Shown piece by piece: positions 34,743 to 42,833 of a DNA stretch of 64,000 nt. A program made the translations under genes and the position numbers. Position 1 is the stretch's first letter, and every line of letters begins with the position of its first letter. The notes under the pieces were generated by a model, which saw only the letters and a list, made by a program, of their open reading frames with translations, ran no database searches and had not been told where the DNA came from. This DNA comes from HGW-17 sp964516435 (lineage in GTDB: Bacteria > Myxococcota_A > Polyangia > HGW-17). Location: the NCBI GenBank assembly GCA_964516435.1, contig CAZEZP010000065.1, positions 15,026 through 79,025 of the forward strand. Direction: 5' to 3'.

Positions 34743-35936
34743 ATGTCGGACGAGAATACCCGCGACGAAATCAACGGGAAAACGGTGTTCGTCAATTTGA
34801 ACGCTTCCCGGCTGAAACTTCCTGTTTCCATTTCGAGGAAAGTACGGGATACCTTCGTGGACATGTATCCCACGATTCGAAAACTCTATGCTGAAGCGCC
34901 ATTGCATTCCTATATATTAGTTTGTGGCGGCAGCCAACATGAAAGCGAATATTTTAATTTTTCCCGGTTTCAATACAATGAAATCATTCCATTGAAAAGG
35001 GGTGATTTCGCCGACCGCATCGTGGGCCGCCACACCCAGTGCCATGTGCGACTCGCGCTGCCGCTCAGCATTTCCCTGCGGCATCTGCTCATACGGCTGC
35101 ATCTGCGGCCAAGAACGGGGGAACCCGTGTTCAAGGTGCTGGATCTGGCCACGCCGGGCGGTTTTTTCACGGCCGAGGGCGTCCCCACGTTCGGACTCTC
35201 CGGCATCGGCAATGGAGCCTTTCATCTGGACGGGCATTCCTTCTTCCTGCTGTACCGGGAAGATTCATCCTTGCCGGAGCATCCGGATCAGGCGTGGGCC
35301 CGGATCTTTTCATCCGGTGAAATGCGGGAAGACACCCTCCATCCGGTTCTGGCGCCCCAGGAGAATCCGTTCCTGCCGGAACAGATCAAGCCCCGGCTGG
35401 CGCCGGTGCTGGTGGATGACGCGCGCTCTTCCGGCAATACGTTCTTTGGAAGGAGTTCGGTGTGGGTCATCCATGGGCCGGAGCATCTGGACTCGGGTTC
35501 GATGGTGGACAGGTCGCCAAGGTTCGGCGTGCTCGAGGAGGACGAGGAATACGACGATGCGGAAGATGCGGTGCAGGACAATGCCGGTCTGGCCTGCCGG
35601 CAGGGGAAACGGCTCCTGCTGCTGCTGCAGGACAAGACTCGCTTCATCGACGTGCGCATCGCCGTGATGGCGAAGCAAATCCAGCGCGGCATTCTCATCG
35701 GGCGCTACGAGCGCTGCAACCTGGGTCCGACTCATTTCCATTTTTCCTATGACGTCTCGCGTGTCCACCTCCTGCTCCTGGAAGACGAGGGACGGTATTT
35801 CGCCATCGATACGGCGTCGTCGTGCGGCACGACATGCGATGGGAAGCCTTTCACCACGATGGAACTGACGCAGACCACGCGGATGGTGCTGGCGGATTCG
35901 CTCAGCGTCACGTGGAAATTCGTGGACATCGAATGA
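34743..35936 (+). CDS. FHA-domain protein (two FHA-like regions)
   Basis: The 397-residue cytoplasmic protein has a clear FHA domain at the C-terminus (about residues 318-397): LIGRYERCNLG, SYDVSRVHLLLL and DTASSCGTTCDGKPF, matching the GR...SxxH...NG pattern that binds phosphothreonine. An N-terminal region (about 88-160) repeats it weakly: IVGRHTQCHVRL, SISLRHLLIRL, then DLATPGGFF without the usual Asn-Gly, so it may no longer bind phosphate. A strongly acidic linker (VLEEDEEYDDAEDAV) separates the two. AAGGA lies 5 bases before the ATG, and the kinase gene ends 11 bases upstream, so it is the obvious reader or substrate of that kinase. Codons 50-85 form an AT-rich rare-codon patch. Confidence 0.85.
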   Translation: MSDENTRDEINGKTVFVNLNASRLKLPVSISRKVRDTFVDMYPTIRKLYAEAPLHSYILVCGGSQHESEYFNFSRFQYNEIIPLKRGDFADRIVGRHTQCHVRLALPLSISLRHLLIRLHLRPRTGEPVFKVLDLATPGGFFTAEGVPTFGLSGIGNGAFHLDGHSFFLLYREDSSLPEHPDQAWARIFSSGEMREDTLHPVLAPQENPFLPEQIKPRLAPVLVDDARSSGNTFFGRSSVWVIHGPEHLDSGSMVDRSPRFGVLEEDEEYDDAEDAVQDNAGLACRQGKRLLLLLQDKTRFIDVRIAVMAKQIQRGILIGRYERCNLGPTHFHFSYDVSRVHLLLLEDEGRYFAIDTASSCGTTCDGKPFTTMELTQTTRMVLADSLSVTWKFVDIE

Positions 35937-35945
35937 CGGCTTCCC

Positions 35946-35970
35946 GGCGCCGCGCAGGGGGCGCCTTTTT
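35946..35970 (+). terminator. intrinsic terminator after the FHA gene
   Basis: GGCGCC (35946-35951) and GGCGCC (35960-35965) can pair across an 8-base loop and are followed directly by five T residues. It lies 10 bases after the FHA stop codon, between convergent genes. Confidence 0.6.
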
Positions 35971-36014
35971 CCGGATGCATTCCATGCCAGTTGTCACGGC
36001 GAAAATGCCGGGGG

Positions 36015-37259
36015 TCAGGCGTTGGCGAAGATGGCTTCCAGATCGGCAAGTCCGGTGACGAGTTGGGCCTTGCCCGCGGCCATGGAAGCGCCAGCCACGT
36101 CCTTGAGGCCGCTTCCGGTGGAGAATGCCAGCACCCGGTGATGGGCCGCCAGTTGGCCCGAAGCGCGCATGGCCAGCACGCCGGCGAACGCCGCCGCCGC
36201 CGCCGGCTCCGCGAAGATGCCCGAATACGTGCCCAGGATGCGCCCGGCTTCGAAGATCTCCTCGTCCGTCACGGTGAGCATCAGACCGCTGGTGTTGCGG
36301 ATGCCGCGCAGGGCCTTGACGGCGTCGCGCGGGAAGGCCACCGAGATGGAATCGGCGCGGGTGGAGGGCTTCATGGGGGTGATGGTTTCGGTGCCGGCTT
36401 TCCACGCCTCGTAGATGACCCGGCTTTCCTGGGCCTGCACGCCCACCAGGCGGGGCTTGTACGGGATGATGCCGAGCGCGTGCAGATCCTCGATGCCCTT
36501 GGCCAGGCCGGCCGCGATGCAGCCGTCGCCCACGGAGACGAACACGTAGTCGGGCGGCCGGTCGAATCCGATGTCTTCCAGCGCCTCGAGAATGCCCGTC
36601 TTCTTGCCTTCCGCCAGTAGCGGGTTGATGGCCGTGCTGCGCAGGTACCAGCCGAAGCGGCGGGCGGCCTCCAGGCTCAGGGCGAAGGCGTCGTCGTAGG
36701 TGCCGTCCACCAGGAACACCCGCGCGCCGAAGGTGCACAACTGCGCGATTTTGGCCGGCGGCGCGGCCTTGGGGACGAAGATCACGGCCGTGATGCCCTC
36801 GGGCGCGCACAGGCCGGCCAGGGAGGCCGCAGCGTTTCCCGTGGAGGCCGCGGCGATGAGACCGATGCCCAGTTCGCGCGCGCGCGCCACGGCGATGGCG
36901 GAGGCGCGGTCCTTGAAACTGGCCGTTGGCAGCCGTCCATCGTCCTTGATCCACAGGTGGGGCAGCCCGATGTGCCGGCCCAGGCGCTGGGCATAAAACG
37001 TGGGGGTGTTGCCCACGCGGGTCACGGGACGCGGCCCGTCCAGGCGCAGCGGCAGGAGCGGGGCGAAGCGGAAGATGTCCCGCCGCGCGGTGCCCAGGCG
37101 GAATTCGTGGAACAGGGGCCGGATGAAGTCATAGTCGTATTCCACATCCAGGATGCCCGTCTCTCCGCAGTCCGGACAGGTGAGTTCCACTTCTTCGAAA
37201 CCGTAGAATCTTTTGCAGAGCGTGCAGCGTTTTCCCAGGATGTGGCGCGAGGAATTCAT
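36015..37259 (-). CDS. thrC: threonine synthase
   Basis: ThrC converts O-phosphohomoserine to threonine with PLP. The 414-residue product begins with a zinc-ribbon-like segment (CTLCK ... CPDCG) found in many bacterial and archaeal ThrC-type enzymes. Catalytic landmarks follow: TASFKDRASA with the PLP lysine (Lys116), AASTGNAAASLA, the phosphate loop VGDGCIAAGLAKG and STGSGLKD near the C-terminus. Other PLP lyases with this N-terminal ribbon exist, so threonine synthase is the best but not the only reading. A GGAG is 11 bases before the ATG. It follows the EamA transporter gene after 38 bases on the same strand and is probably co-transcribed. Confidence 0.87.
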   Translation of the reverse strand: MNSSRHILGKRCTLCKRFYGFEEVELTCPDCGETGILDVEYDYDFIRPLFHEFRLGTARRDIFRFAPLLPLRLDGPRPVTRVGNTPTFYAQRLGRHIGLPHLWIKDDGRLPTASFKDRASAIAVARARELGIGLIAAASTGNAAASLAGLCAPEGITAVIFVPKAAPPAKIAQLCTFGARVFLVDGTYDDAFALSLEAARRFGWYLRSTAINPLLAEGKKTGILEALEDIGFDRPPDYVFVSVGDGCIAAGLAKGIEDLHALGIIPYKPRLVGVQAQESRVIYEAWKAGTETITPMKPSTRADSISVAFPRDAVKALRGIRNTSGLMLTVTDEEIFEAGRILGTYSGIFAEPAAAAAFAGVLAMRASGQLAAHHRVLAFSTGSGLKDVAGASMAAGKAQLVTGLADLEAIFANA

Positions 37260-37297
37260 GGGATGAAATTCTCCGTATTACAATGGATGTTGCAATG

Positions 37298-38182
37298 CTA
37301 TCCCAGCACGGATACCAGCGCTCCGCCGATGGCCAGCGCCGTGGCCGCCATTTTGCGCGGGGTGAGGCTCTCGTGCAAGAAAAAATACGCCATGAGGATG
37401 ATGACGATGACGGTCAGTTCCGAGAAGACGGCGATCAGGGAGGCCGGCAGGTTGCGCAGCCCCACGGCCCAGGCGCCAATCGCCAGGTAGGTTCCCAGAA
37501 AGCCGGACAGGGTCAGGGACTTCCAGTTGTGCAGGTTTTCCAGGCCCGCCAGCAGCGTGCGCCTGCGGGGATGCACGGCGTAGTACAGCAGCAAGAACGC
37601 GCTTCCGGAGAGCAGCCGCACCCAGGTGACGAAGCACAGGTCGTGGCGGTGCAGGAGATCCTTGTACAGCACGGCGCCCACGAGCGTGGCCAGCATGGAG
37701 AGCACGGCGATGAGGATGCCCAGCGCCAGTTTCTGCGGCCGCTGATGCACGTCTCCCGAGGAGGCGACGACGATGGCCGTGACCACCATGACGGCCCCGG
37801 CCACCAGGCGCAGACTCACGCTCTCGGAGAAGAACAGGATGCCGGCGAGCATCATCAGGGGGGTGTAGATGCAACCCACGATGGCGTTCAGGCCGGCGCC
37901 GAGCAGTTTCAGGGATTCCATGAACAGCAGGTCGCCCACGCCCACGCCCACGGCGCCGGAGAGCACCAGCAGCATGAAATCCCGCTGCGGCAGCCGCGGG
38001 ATACGGTCGAACCCCAGCACCCAGAGGGTCAGTGTGAAAAATACGATGCCCACGGCGTTCTTTCCCACGTTGACGCCGAACCCCGTGACGCGGTCCGTGC
38101 TCTTGCGGAACAGGATTACGGCTACCGCCCAGAAGAGCGAACTCGACAGCGTGCCGGCCAGACCGATGCCGAAGGAATTCAT
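37298..38182 (-). CDS. EamA/DMT family transporter
   Basis: The 294-residue protein has about ten hydrophobic segments arranged as two five-helix EamA repeats, as usual for drug/metabolite transporters. Each repeat ends in the typical pattern, for example LLGAGLNAIVGCIYTPLMML in the first and FSELTVIVIILMAYFFLHESLTPRKM in the second (partly quoted). The short charged loop HPRRRTL lies between repeats. Substrates of the family include amino acids and metabolites; the position just before threonine synthase hints at an amino acid such as threonine or homoserine, but this is inference. AGGTG precedes the ATG. A TTGTCT-17-TATGAA promoter is seen upstream. Confidence 0.88.
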   Translation of the reverse strand: MNSFGIGLAGTLSSSLFWAVAVILFRKSTDRVTGFGVNVGKNAVGIVFFTLTLWVLGFDRIPRLPQRDFMLLVLSGAVGVGVGDLLFMESLKLLGAGLNAIVGCIYTPLMMLAGILFFSESVSLRLVAGAVMVVTAIVVASSGDVHQRPQKLALGILIAVLSMLATLVGAVLYKDLLHRHDLCFVTWVRLLSGSAFLLLYYAVHPRRRTLLAGLENLHNWKSLTLSGFLGTYLAIGAWAVGLRNLPASLIAVFSELTVIVIILMAYFFLHESLTPRKMAATALAIGGALVSVLG

Positions 38183-38215
38183 GAATCACCTTCGCCCACA
38201 TCATGGGCGCAGCTG

Positions 38216-38244
38216 TTCATACACGCGAAGGCGCCCGAAGACAA
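38216..38244 (-). promoter_or_regulatory. sigma-70-type promoter for the transporter-thrC pair
   Basis: Minus-strand TTGTCT (38244-38239) and TATGAA (38221-38216) are 17 bases apart. Transcription would start near 38208, 26 bases before the ATG of the transporter gene. Confidence 0.5.
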
Positions 38245-38358
38245 GCTGGAGGGCTGCTGACGGAAAAATCCAGGAACAGCTTGATTTTTTTTGGATGCTG
38301 TGCCATGGAGGACCTTTTCCGCGCGCCTTGTCGAGGTCGCGCCGAGGTACGTGTCTGC

Positions 38359-40704
38359 ATGACGGCACCCGATGGTGAAATCCCTGCATCCTGTCCGCTG
38401 CTGCCGCTGCGCAACCAGGTCGTTTTCCCCTACATGGCCGTGCCGCTGTCCGTGGGAAGGCCGCGGTCCATATCCGCGCTGGAATCCGCCGTGAAGAGCG
38501 GCTCGCCCATCCTGCTGGCCCTGCAGCGCGACCCTGCATGCGAGGAACCGCGACTCGGGGATTTGCACGAGGTGGCCGTGCTGTCCACCGTCCTGCATCT
38601 GTTCACACTGCGCGATGGCAGCGTGAAGGCGCTGGTCTCCGGGCAGAAGCGCGTGCGCATCACCCGCCTGGTCGCAGAAATCCCGCATCTCGAGGCGGAG
38701 TTCCTGGAACTTCCGGACGTCGCGGACCCGGCGCGCGCGGACGAGATTCCAGAAAAGATCGCCGCGGCACGGGAGATTTTCGAAAACTTCGTCCGCCTCA
38801 CCGGCTGGCTCTCTCCCGAGTTCACCGTCGCCCTTTCCCAGATCGAGGATCCCGGGCACCTGGCCGATGTGCTGCTGGGGCAGATGGCCCAGCGCATGGA
38901 TGCCTCGCAGTTGTGGCCCCTGCTGGAAATGGTGGACCCGCTGGAGCGCCTGGAGCAGGTGGCATTCCTGCTTGAGGGCCGCATGGCGGGCATGCAGGTT
39001 CCCCGCGAGCCGGAGCGGGCGGCCACTTCTTCCCGCCCAGCGTGGGCGATGCCGGAAACCCCGGCCGTGCCGCCGGCGGAAGACGAATTCGCCGAGGATC
39101 TCCGGGAAATCGAGGAGCGCATTCACGCCAAGGCTCTTTCCGGCGAGGCGCGCGAGCGCTGCATGCGCGAGTTGCGGAAACTGCGCCTGATGGCGCCCAT
39201 GAGCGCCGAGGCGGCCGTGGTGCGCAACTATCTCGACTGGGTGCTCGCGCTTCCCTGGAACGAGCAGACCCAGGATGAACTGGACATCGAGCGCTCGCGC
39301 CGCATTCTCGACGAGGATCATTACGGCATGGAGGAGCCCAAGCAGCGCATCCTGGAGCATCTGGCCGTGCAGATCCTGACCGAGCGCGTGACGGGCCCCA
39401 TCCTGTGTTTCACGGGCCCCCCGGGCGTGGGCAAGACTTCGCTGGCCTCCTCGGTGGCGCGCGCCTGCAACCGCCGGTTCGTGCGCATCTCCCTGGGCGG
39501 CGTGCGGGACGAGGCCGAGATACGCGGCCACCGCCGCACGTACGTGGGCGCCATGCCCGGCAAGATCATCCAGGCCATGCGCCGGGCCCAGAGCATGAAT
39601 CCCGTGATCCTGCTCGATGAAATCGACAAGATGACCGCCGATTTCCGGGGAGACCCGGCCGCGGCCCTCCTGGAGGTCCTGGATCCACACCAGAACGCGA
39701 CGTTTTCCGATCACTACCTGGATCTCGACTACGATCTCTCGCGGGTGCTGTTCATCGCCACGGCCAACCAACTGGAAAGCATCCCATGGGCGCTGCGCGA
39801 CCGCATGGAAGTCATCGAACTGGACGGCTACACCGCATGGGAGAAACTGGCGATCGCCCGGCGCCACCTGGTTCCCCAGCAGATTGCCGCCCACGGACTG
39901 CGGGACAGCGACGTGCGCTTTTCCGAGCAGGCGCTGCGCGATCTCATCGATCTCTACACGCAGGAAACCGGCGTGCGGCAACTGGAACGGCTCATCGCCA
40001 CGGTGTGCCGCCGCTTCGCCCTGGATCACGTGCGCGGCTCCCGGCGGCGGCACTGGGTGCTCACCCGGTCCAACCTGGAGCGCTGGGTGGGCCGCCCGAA
40101 GTACGATCTCCAGAAGACCGAGGAGGAGGAACGCGTCGGCGCGGTGCATGGGCTGGCCGTCACGGTTTTTGGCGGGGATCTCCTCACGGCCGAGGCGCAG
40201 GTCCTTCCCGGCCGGGGCACCCTGCAACTGACGGGAAAACTCGGCGAGGTGCTCCAGGAAAGCGCGCATGCGGCCCTTTCCTACATCCGTTCCCGCGCCG
40301 CCGCCTGGGGATTGCCGCAGGATACGTTTGAAAAACACGACATTCACGTCCATTTCCCCGCGGCCGCCGTGCCCAAGGACGGTCCCTCCGCGGGCATCAC
40401 CATGGCCTGCGCCATGGCGTCCGCGCTGCTCGGATTTCCCGTGCGTTCGCGCATCGCCATGACGGGCGAGATCACGCTGCGCGGCAAGGTGATGAAGGTG
40501 GGCGGCGTGCGGGCCAAAATCATTGCGGCCCACCGGGCGGGCGTGCGCCGGGTATGCATTCCGGCCGGCAACCTGCAGGACACCGAAAGACTGCCCGAAT
40601 CCATCCTTCGGGAGTTGACCATCCATCCCGTGACCCGCATCGACGAGGTGCTCGAAGCCGCCCTCGTCGTGCCGAAAGATTTTCGCGGTTTCGTGAATTC
40701 CTGA
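38359..40704 (+). CDS. lon: ATP-dependent Lon protease
   Basis: Lon unfolds and degrades damaged and regulatory proteins in the cytoplasm. From the chosen start the product is 781 residues: substrate-binding N-domain (LPLRNQVVFPYMAVPL at about 16), AAA+ domain with Walker A GPPGVGKTS near 352 and Walker B VILLDEIDK, and the protease domain with the Ser-Lys dyad, Ser677 in KDGPSAG and Lys720 in GGVRAK. All catalytic parts are present. ATG 38359 matches the family N-terminus with GAGG 10 bases upstream; 38305 and 38203 are in-frame alternatives. Myxobacteria often have two lon genes; this window shows one. pcnB follows after 11 bases. No heat-shock promoter was found. Confidence 0.95.
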   Translation: MTAPDGEIPASCPLLPLRNQVVFPYMAVPLSVGRPRSISALESAVKSGSPILLALQRDPACEEPRLGDLHEVAVLSTVLHLFTLRDGSVKALVSGQKRVRITRLVAEIPHLEAEFLELPDVADPARADEIPEKIAAAREIFENFVRLTGWLSPEFTVALSQIEDPGHLADVLLGQMAQRMDASQLWPLLEMVDPLERLEQVAFLLEGRMAGMQVPREPERAATSSRPAWAMPETPAVPPAEDEFAEDLREIEERIHAKALSGEARERCMRELRKLRLMAPMSAEAAVVRNYLDWVLALPWNEQTQDELDIERSRRILDEDHYGMEEPKQRILEHLAVQILTERVTGPILCFTGPPGVGKTSLASSVARACNRRFVRISLGGVRDEAEIRGHRRTYVGAMPGKIIQAMRRAQSMNPVILLDEIDKMTADFRGDPAAALLEVLDPHQNATFSDHYLDLDYDLSRVLFIATANQLESIPWALRDRMEVIELDGYTAWEKLAIARRHLVPQQIAAHGLRDSDVRFSEQALRDLIDLYTQETGVRQLERLIATVCRRFALDHVRGSRRRHWVLTRSNLERWVGRPKYDLQKTEEEERVGAVHGLAVTVFGGDLLTAEAQVLPGRGTLQLTGKLGEVLQESAHAALSYIRSRAAAWGLPQDTFEKHDIHVHFPAAAVPKDGPSAGITMACAMASALLGFPVRSRIAMTGEITLRGKVMKVGGVRAKIIAAHRAGVRRVCIPAGNLQDTERLPESILRELTIHPVTRIDEVLEAALVVPKDFRGFVNS

Positions 40705-40715
40705 ATCCAGTCAAG

Positions 40716-41963
40716 ATGCTCGATTCCCCCCTGTCCCCGAATCTCATGGATCCCGATGCCCTGTTCGTGGTGCGGCGCCTGCAGCAGCACCGGCACGTAG
40801 CCTACATCGTCGGCGGCTCGATCCGGGATCTGCTCATCGGCCGCACGCCCAAGGACTTCGACGTCTCCACCAGCGCCACGCCGACGGAGATCCGCCGGCT
40901 GTTCTCCTACACGCGGCTCATCGGGCGCCGCTTCAAACTGGTGCACGTGGTGTTCCGCAACCAGAAGGTCATCGAGACCTCCACGTTCCGCAAGACGCCG
41001 CCCGCGGACCCCCCGGGGGAAGAACGGTCCGATCTGCTCATCCGCAACGACAACGTCTACGGCACGCCCGAAGAGGACGCCTTCCGCCGCGACTTCACGG
41101 TCAATGGAATTTTTTACGATCCCGTGGCCGACCGGATCATCGATTTCGTGGGCGGCCTGGCGGACATCGAGACGCGCACCCTGCGCACCATCGGGGATCC
41201 CGACATCCGCTTTCAGGAAGACCCCGTGCGCATCCTGCGCGCGCTTCGTTTCGCGGCCAAACTGGGTTTTTCCATCGAGCCGGCCACCCTGCGCTTCATG
41301 CGCGAGCACCGGGAGCGGATCCGGCTGTCCGCGCCGCGCCGCGTCCTCGACGAGACCTGGAAACTGCTGCTGTGCGGGGCCTCGGCTGCGGCCATGGAGT
41401 TGGCCCGCGAGGTGGGCGTGCTGCAACTGCTCGCCCCGGAAATCGCACCTTCCTTCGAGGATGAGCGGCTGCACGGCATTCTCCTGGCCATGCTGCGCTC
41501 GTTCGATTCCGATCCGCCGGCCGATCCCCGTCTGGGGCCGGTGATGCTGGCCCCCATCCTGCTCTACGGGCAATCCGAAGAGCTCTGGAATACGCTGTCC
41601 GAGCCCTGGCGCGCACGCCTGGCCTGTTTCGACGACGCCATCATGCCGCGCATCCATCCGTTGCTGGAACGCTACGGCTTTTCCAGGATGGAGCGGGCGC
41701 TGGTCCACGATCTCCTGCAACTCGTGCTGCGTCTGGGACACCCGGATGCGCCGGCCGGCCTGCCGTCCAAAGTGCGCGCCCGGGAACTGTTCGCCCCGGC
41801 TTTGCGCCTGTGGCAATGGGTCTGGAGAGCCCGCGGTGTGCCGGAAGATCTCATCGCCGGAGCCTGTGAGGTACTCCAGGTTCCCGCCGCCGCGCCGGCC
41901 GGCCGCAAGCGCCGTCGCCGGAGGCGCAAGCCCCACACAGCCAGACCGGAGGTTTCGCCATGA
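40716..41963 (+). CDS. pcnB: poly(A) polymerase / tRNA nucleotidyltransferase family (PcnB-like)
   Basis: The 415-residue product is a class II nucleotidyltransferase. The head domain has YIVGGSIRDLLIGRTPKDFDVST with the metal-binding DxD, then the RRDFTVNGIFYD motif and DPVRILRALRFAAKLGF. The C-terminal tail is strongly basic (RKRRRRRRKPH), as in PcnB-type poly(A) polymerases that add A-tails to RNA for decay, rather than CCA-adding enzymes. Sequence alone does not fully separate the two activities. It starts 11 bases after lon and ends in an ATGA overlap with a methyltransferase gene. Confidence 0.87.
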   Translation: MLDSPLSPNLMDPDALFVVRRLQQHRHVAYIVGGSIRDLLIGRTPKDFDVSTSATPTEIRRLFSYTRLIGRRFKLVHVVFRNQKVIETSTFRKTPPADPPGEERSDLLIRNDNVYGTPEEDAFRRDFTVNGIFYDPVADRIIDFVGGLADIETRTLRTIGDPDIRFQEDPVRILRALRFAAKLGFSIEPATLRFMREHRERIRLSAPRRVLDETWKLLLCGASAAAMELAREVGVLQLLAPEIAPSFEDERLHGILLAMLRSFDSDPPADPRLGPVMLAPILLYGQSEELWNTLSEPWRARLACFDDAIMPRIHPLLERYGFSRMERALVHDLLQLVLRLGHPDAPAGLPSKVRARELFAPALRLWQWVWRARGVPEDLIAGACEVLQVPAAAPAGRKRRRRRRKPHTARPEVSP

Positions 41964-42772
41964 CCATCCAACTTCCCGCCGCCGTTCCGTTCGATCTCGA
42001 GGAATGCGGCAACGAGTACTACCAGGACGCCTGGATCTACGATCATGATTTCCGCTGGTACAAGAAGGATGCGGCTTTCTACCGCAGCATCGTGGCCGGC
42101 ATCGGGGGGCCTGTGCTGGAGATCGGCTGCGGCACCGGCCGCCTGCTCGTGCCCTGGCTCAGGGACGGCCTGCAGGTGACGGGCGTGGATCTCTCCGAAA
42201 AGATGCTCGAGCGCGCGCAGGAGCGCATCGACCGTCTGGGAGCGGCCGCCCGCGCGCGGGCGAAACTGGTGTGCCGGGACATGCGCCGCCTGACGTTCCG
42301 CGGCGAATTCAACGTGGCCGTGTGCGCGTTCAACACCATGATGCACCTGTACACGCACGACGACATCCACGCGTTCCTGCAGGGCGTGCACCGCGCGCTC
42401 AAGCCGGGCGGAACCTTCCTGTTCGACGTCCTCAACCCCGATTTCCGCTGGCTTCTGCGGGATCCCGCCCGCCGCTGGGCCCGCATCCGGTTCAAACATC
42501 CACATTATAATACGTGGTATCATTATACGACAAACCATTATTATGATGCTCAGGATCAGATCGCGTATATCTACGTATACCACGAGCCCGTGAAGGAAGA
42601 AGACGGTCCCTCCTACGTGCTGCGGTTCGGGCACCGCATCTTCTTCCCGCAGGAATTGACGTACTGGCTCGAAACCCACGGCTTCGAGGTGGAGAACCTC
42701 TTCGGTGGTTTCGACGGCTCCGACCTGGATCTCTATTCGTCTTCGTGCGTGTTTGTCTGCCGCAAACGGTAG
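41960..42772 (+). CDS. class I SAM-dependent methyltransferase
   Basis: The 270-residue cytoplasmic protein has the Rossmann methyltransferase motifs: VLEIGCGTGRLLVPW (motif I, SAM glycine loop, residue about 52), VTGVDLSEKML (acidic residue contacting the ribose) and CRDMRRLTF. The FNVAVCAFNTMMHL and LKPGGTFLFDVLNP segments are also typical. The substrate is unknown; the overall look is of small-molecule or ubiquinone-type methyltransferases. Residues about 180-205 are encoded by an AT-rich patch (42499-42570) using TAT, CAT and AAT codons unlike the rest. It overlaps pcnB by ATGA. The 60 bases downstream are AT-rich with a TATTGCAATA palindrome. Confidence 0.85.
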   Translation: MTIQLPAAVPFDLEECGNEYYQDAWIYDHDFRWYKKDAAFYRSIVAGIGGPVLEIGCGTGRLLVPWLRDGLQVTGVDLSEKMLERAQERIDRLGAAARARAKLVCRDMRRLTFRGEFNVAVCAFNTMMHLYTHDDIHAFLQGVHRALKPGGTFLFDVLNPDFRWLLRDPARRWARIRFKHPHYNTWYHYTTNHYYDAQDQIAYIYVYHEPVKEEDGPSYVLRFGHRIFFPQELTYWLETHGFEVENLFGGFDGSDLDLYSSSCVFVCRKR

Positions 42773-42833
42773 TATTGCAATATCTTTTATTTTATTACAA
42801 TTAATAATACAATTTTTAAGAGTTCAACTGCAG

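Noticed and set aside
38281..38309. Heat-shock (sigma-32-type) promoter for lon
   Set aside because: CTTGATT is present but the downstream -10 does not match at the right spacing.
42773..42833. Terminator at the AT-rich TATTGCAATA palindrome
   Set aside because: The stem is only five base pairs and entirely AT-rich apart from one GC pair.
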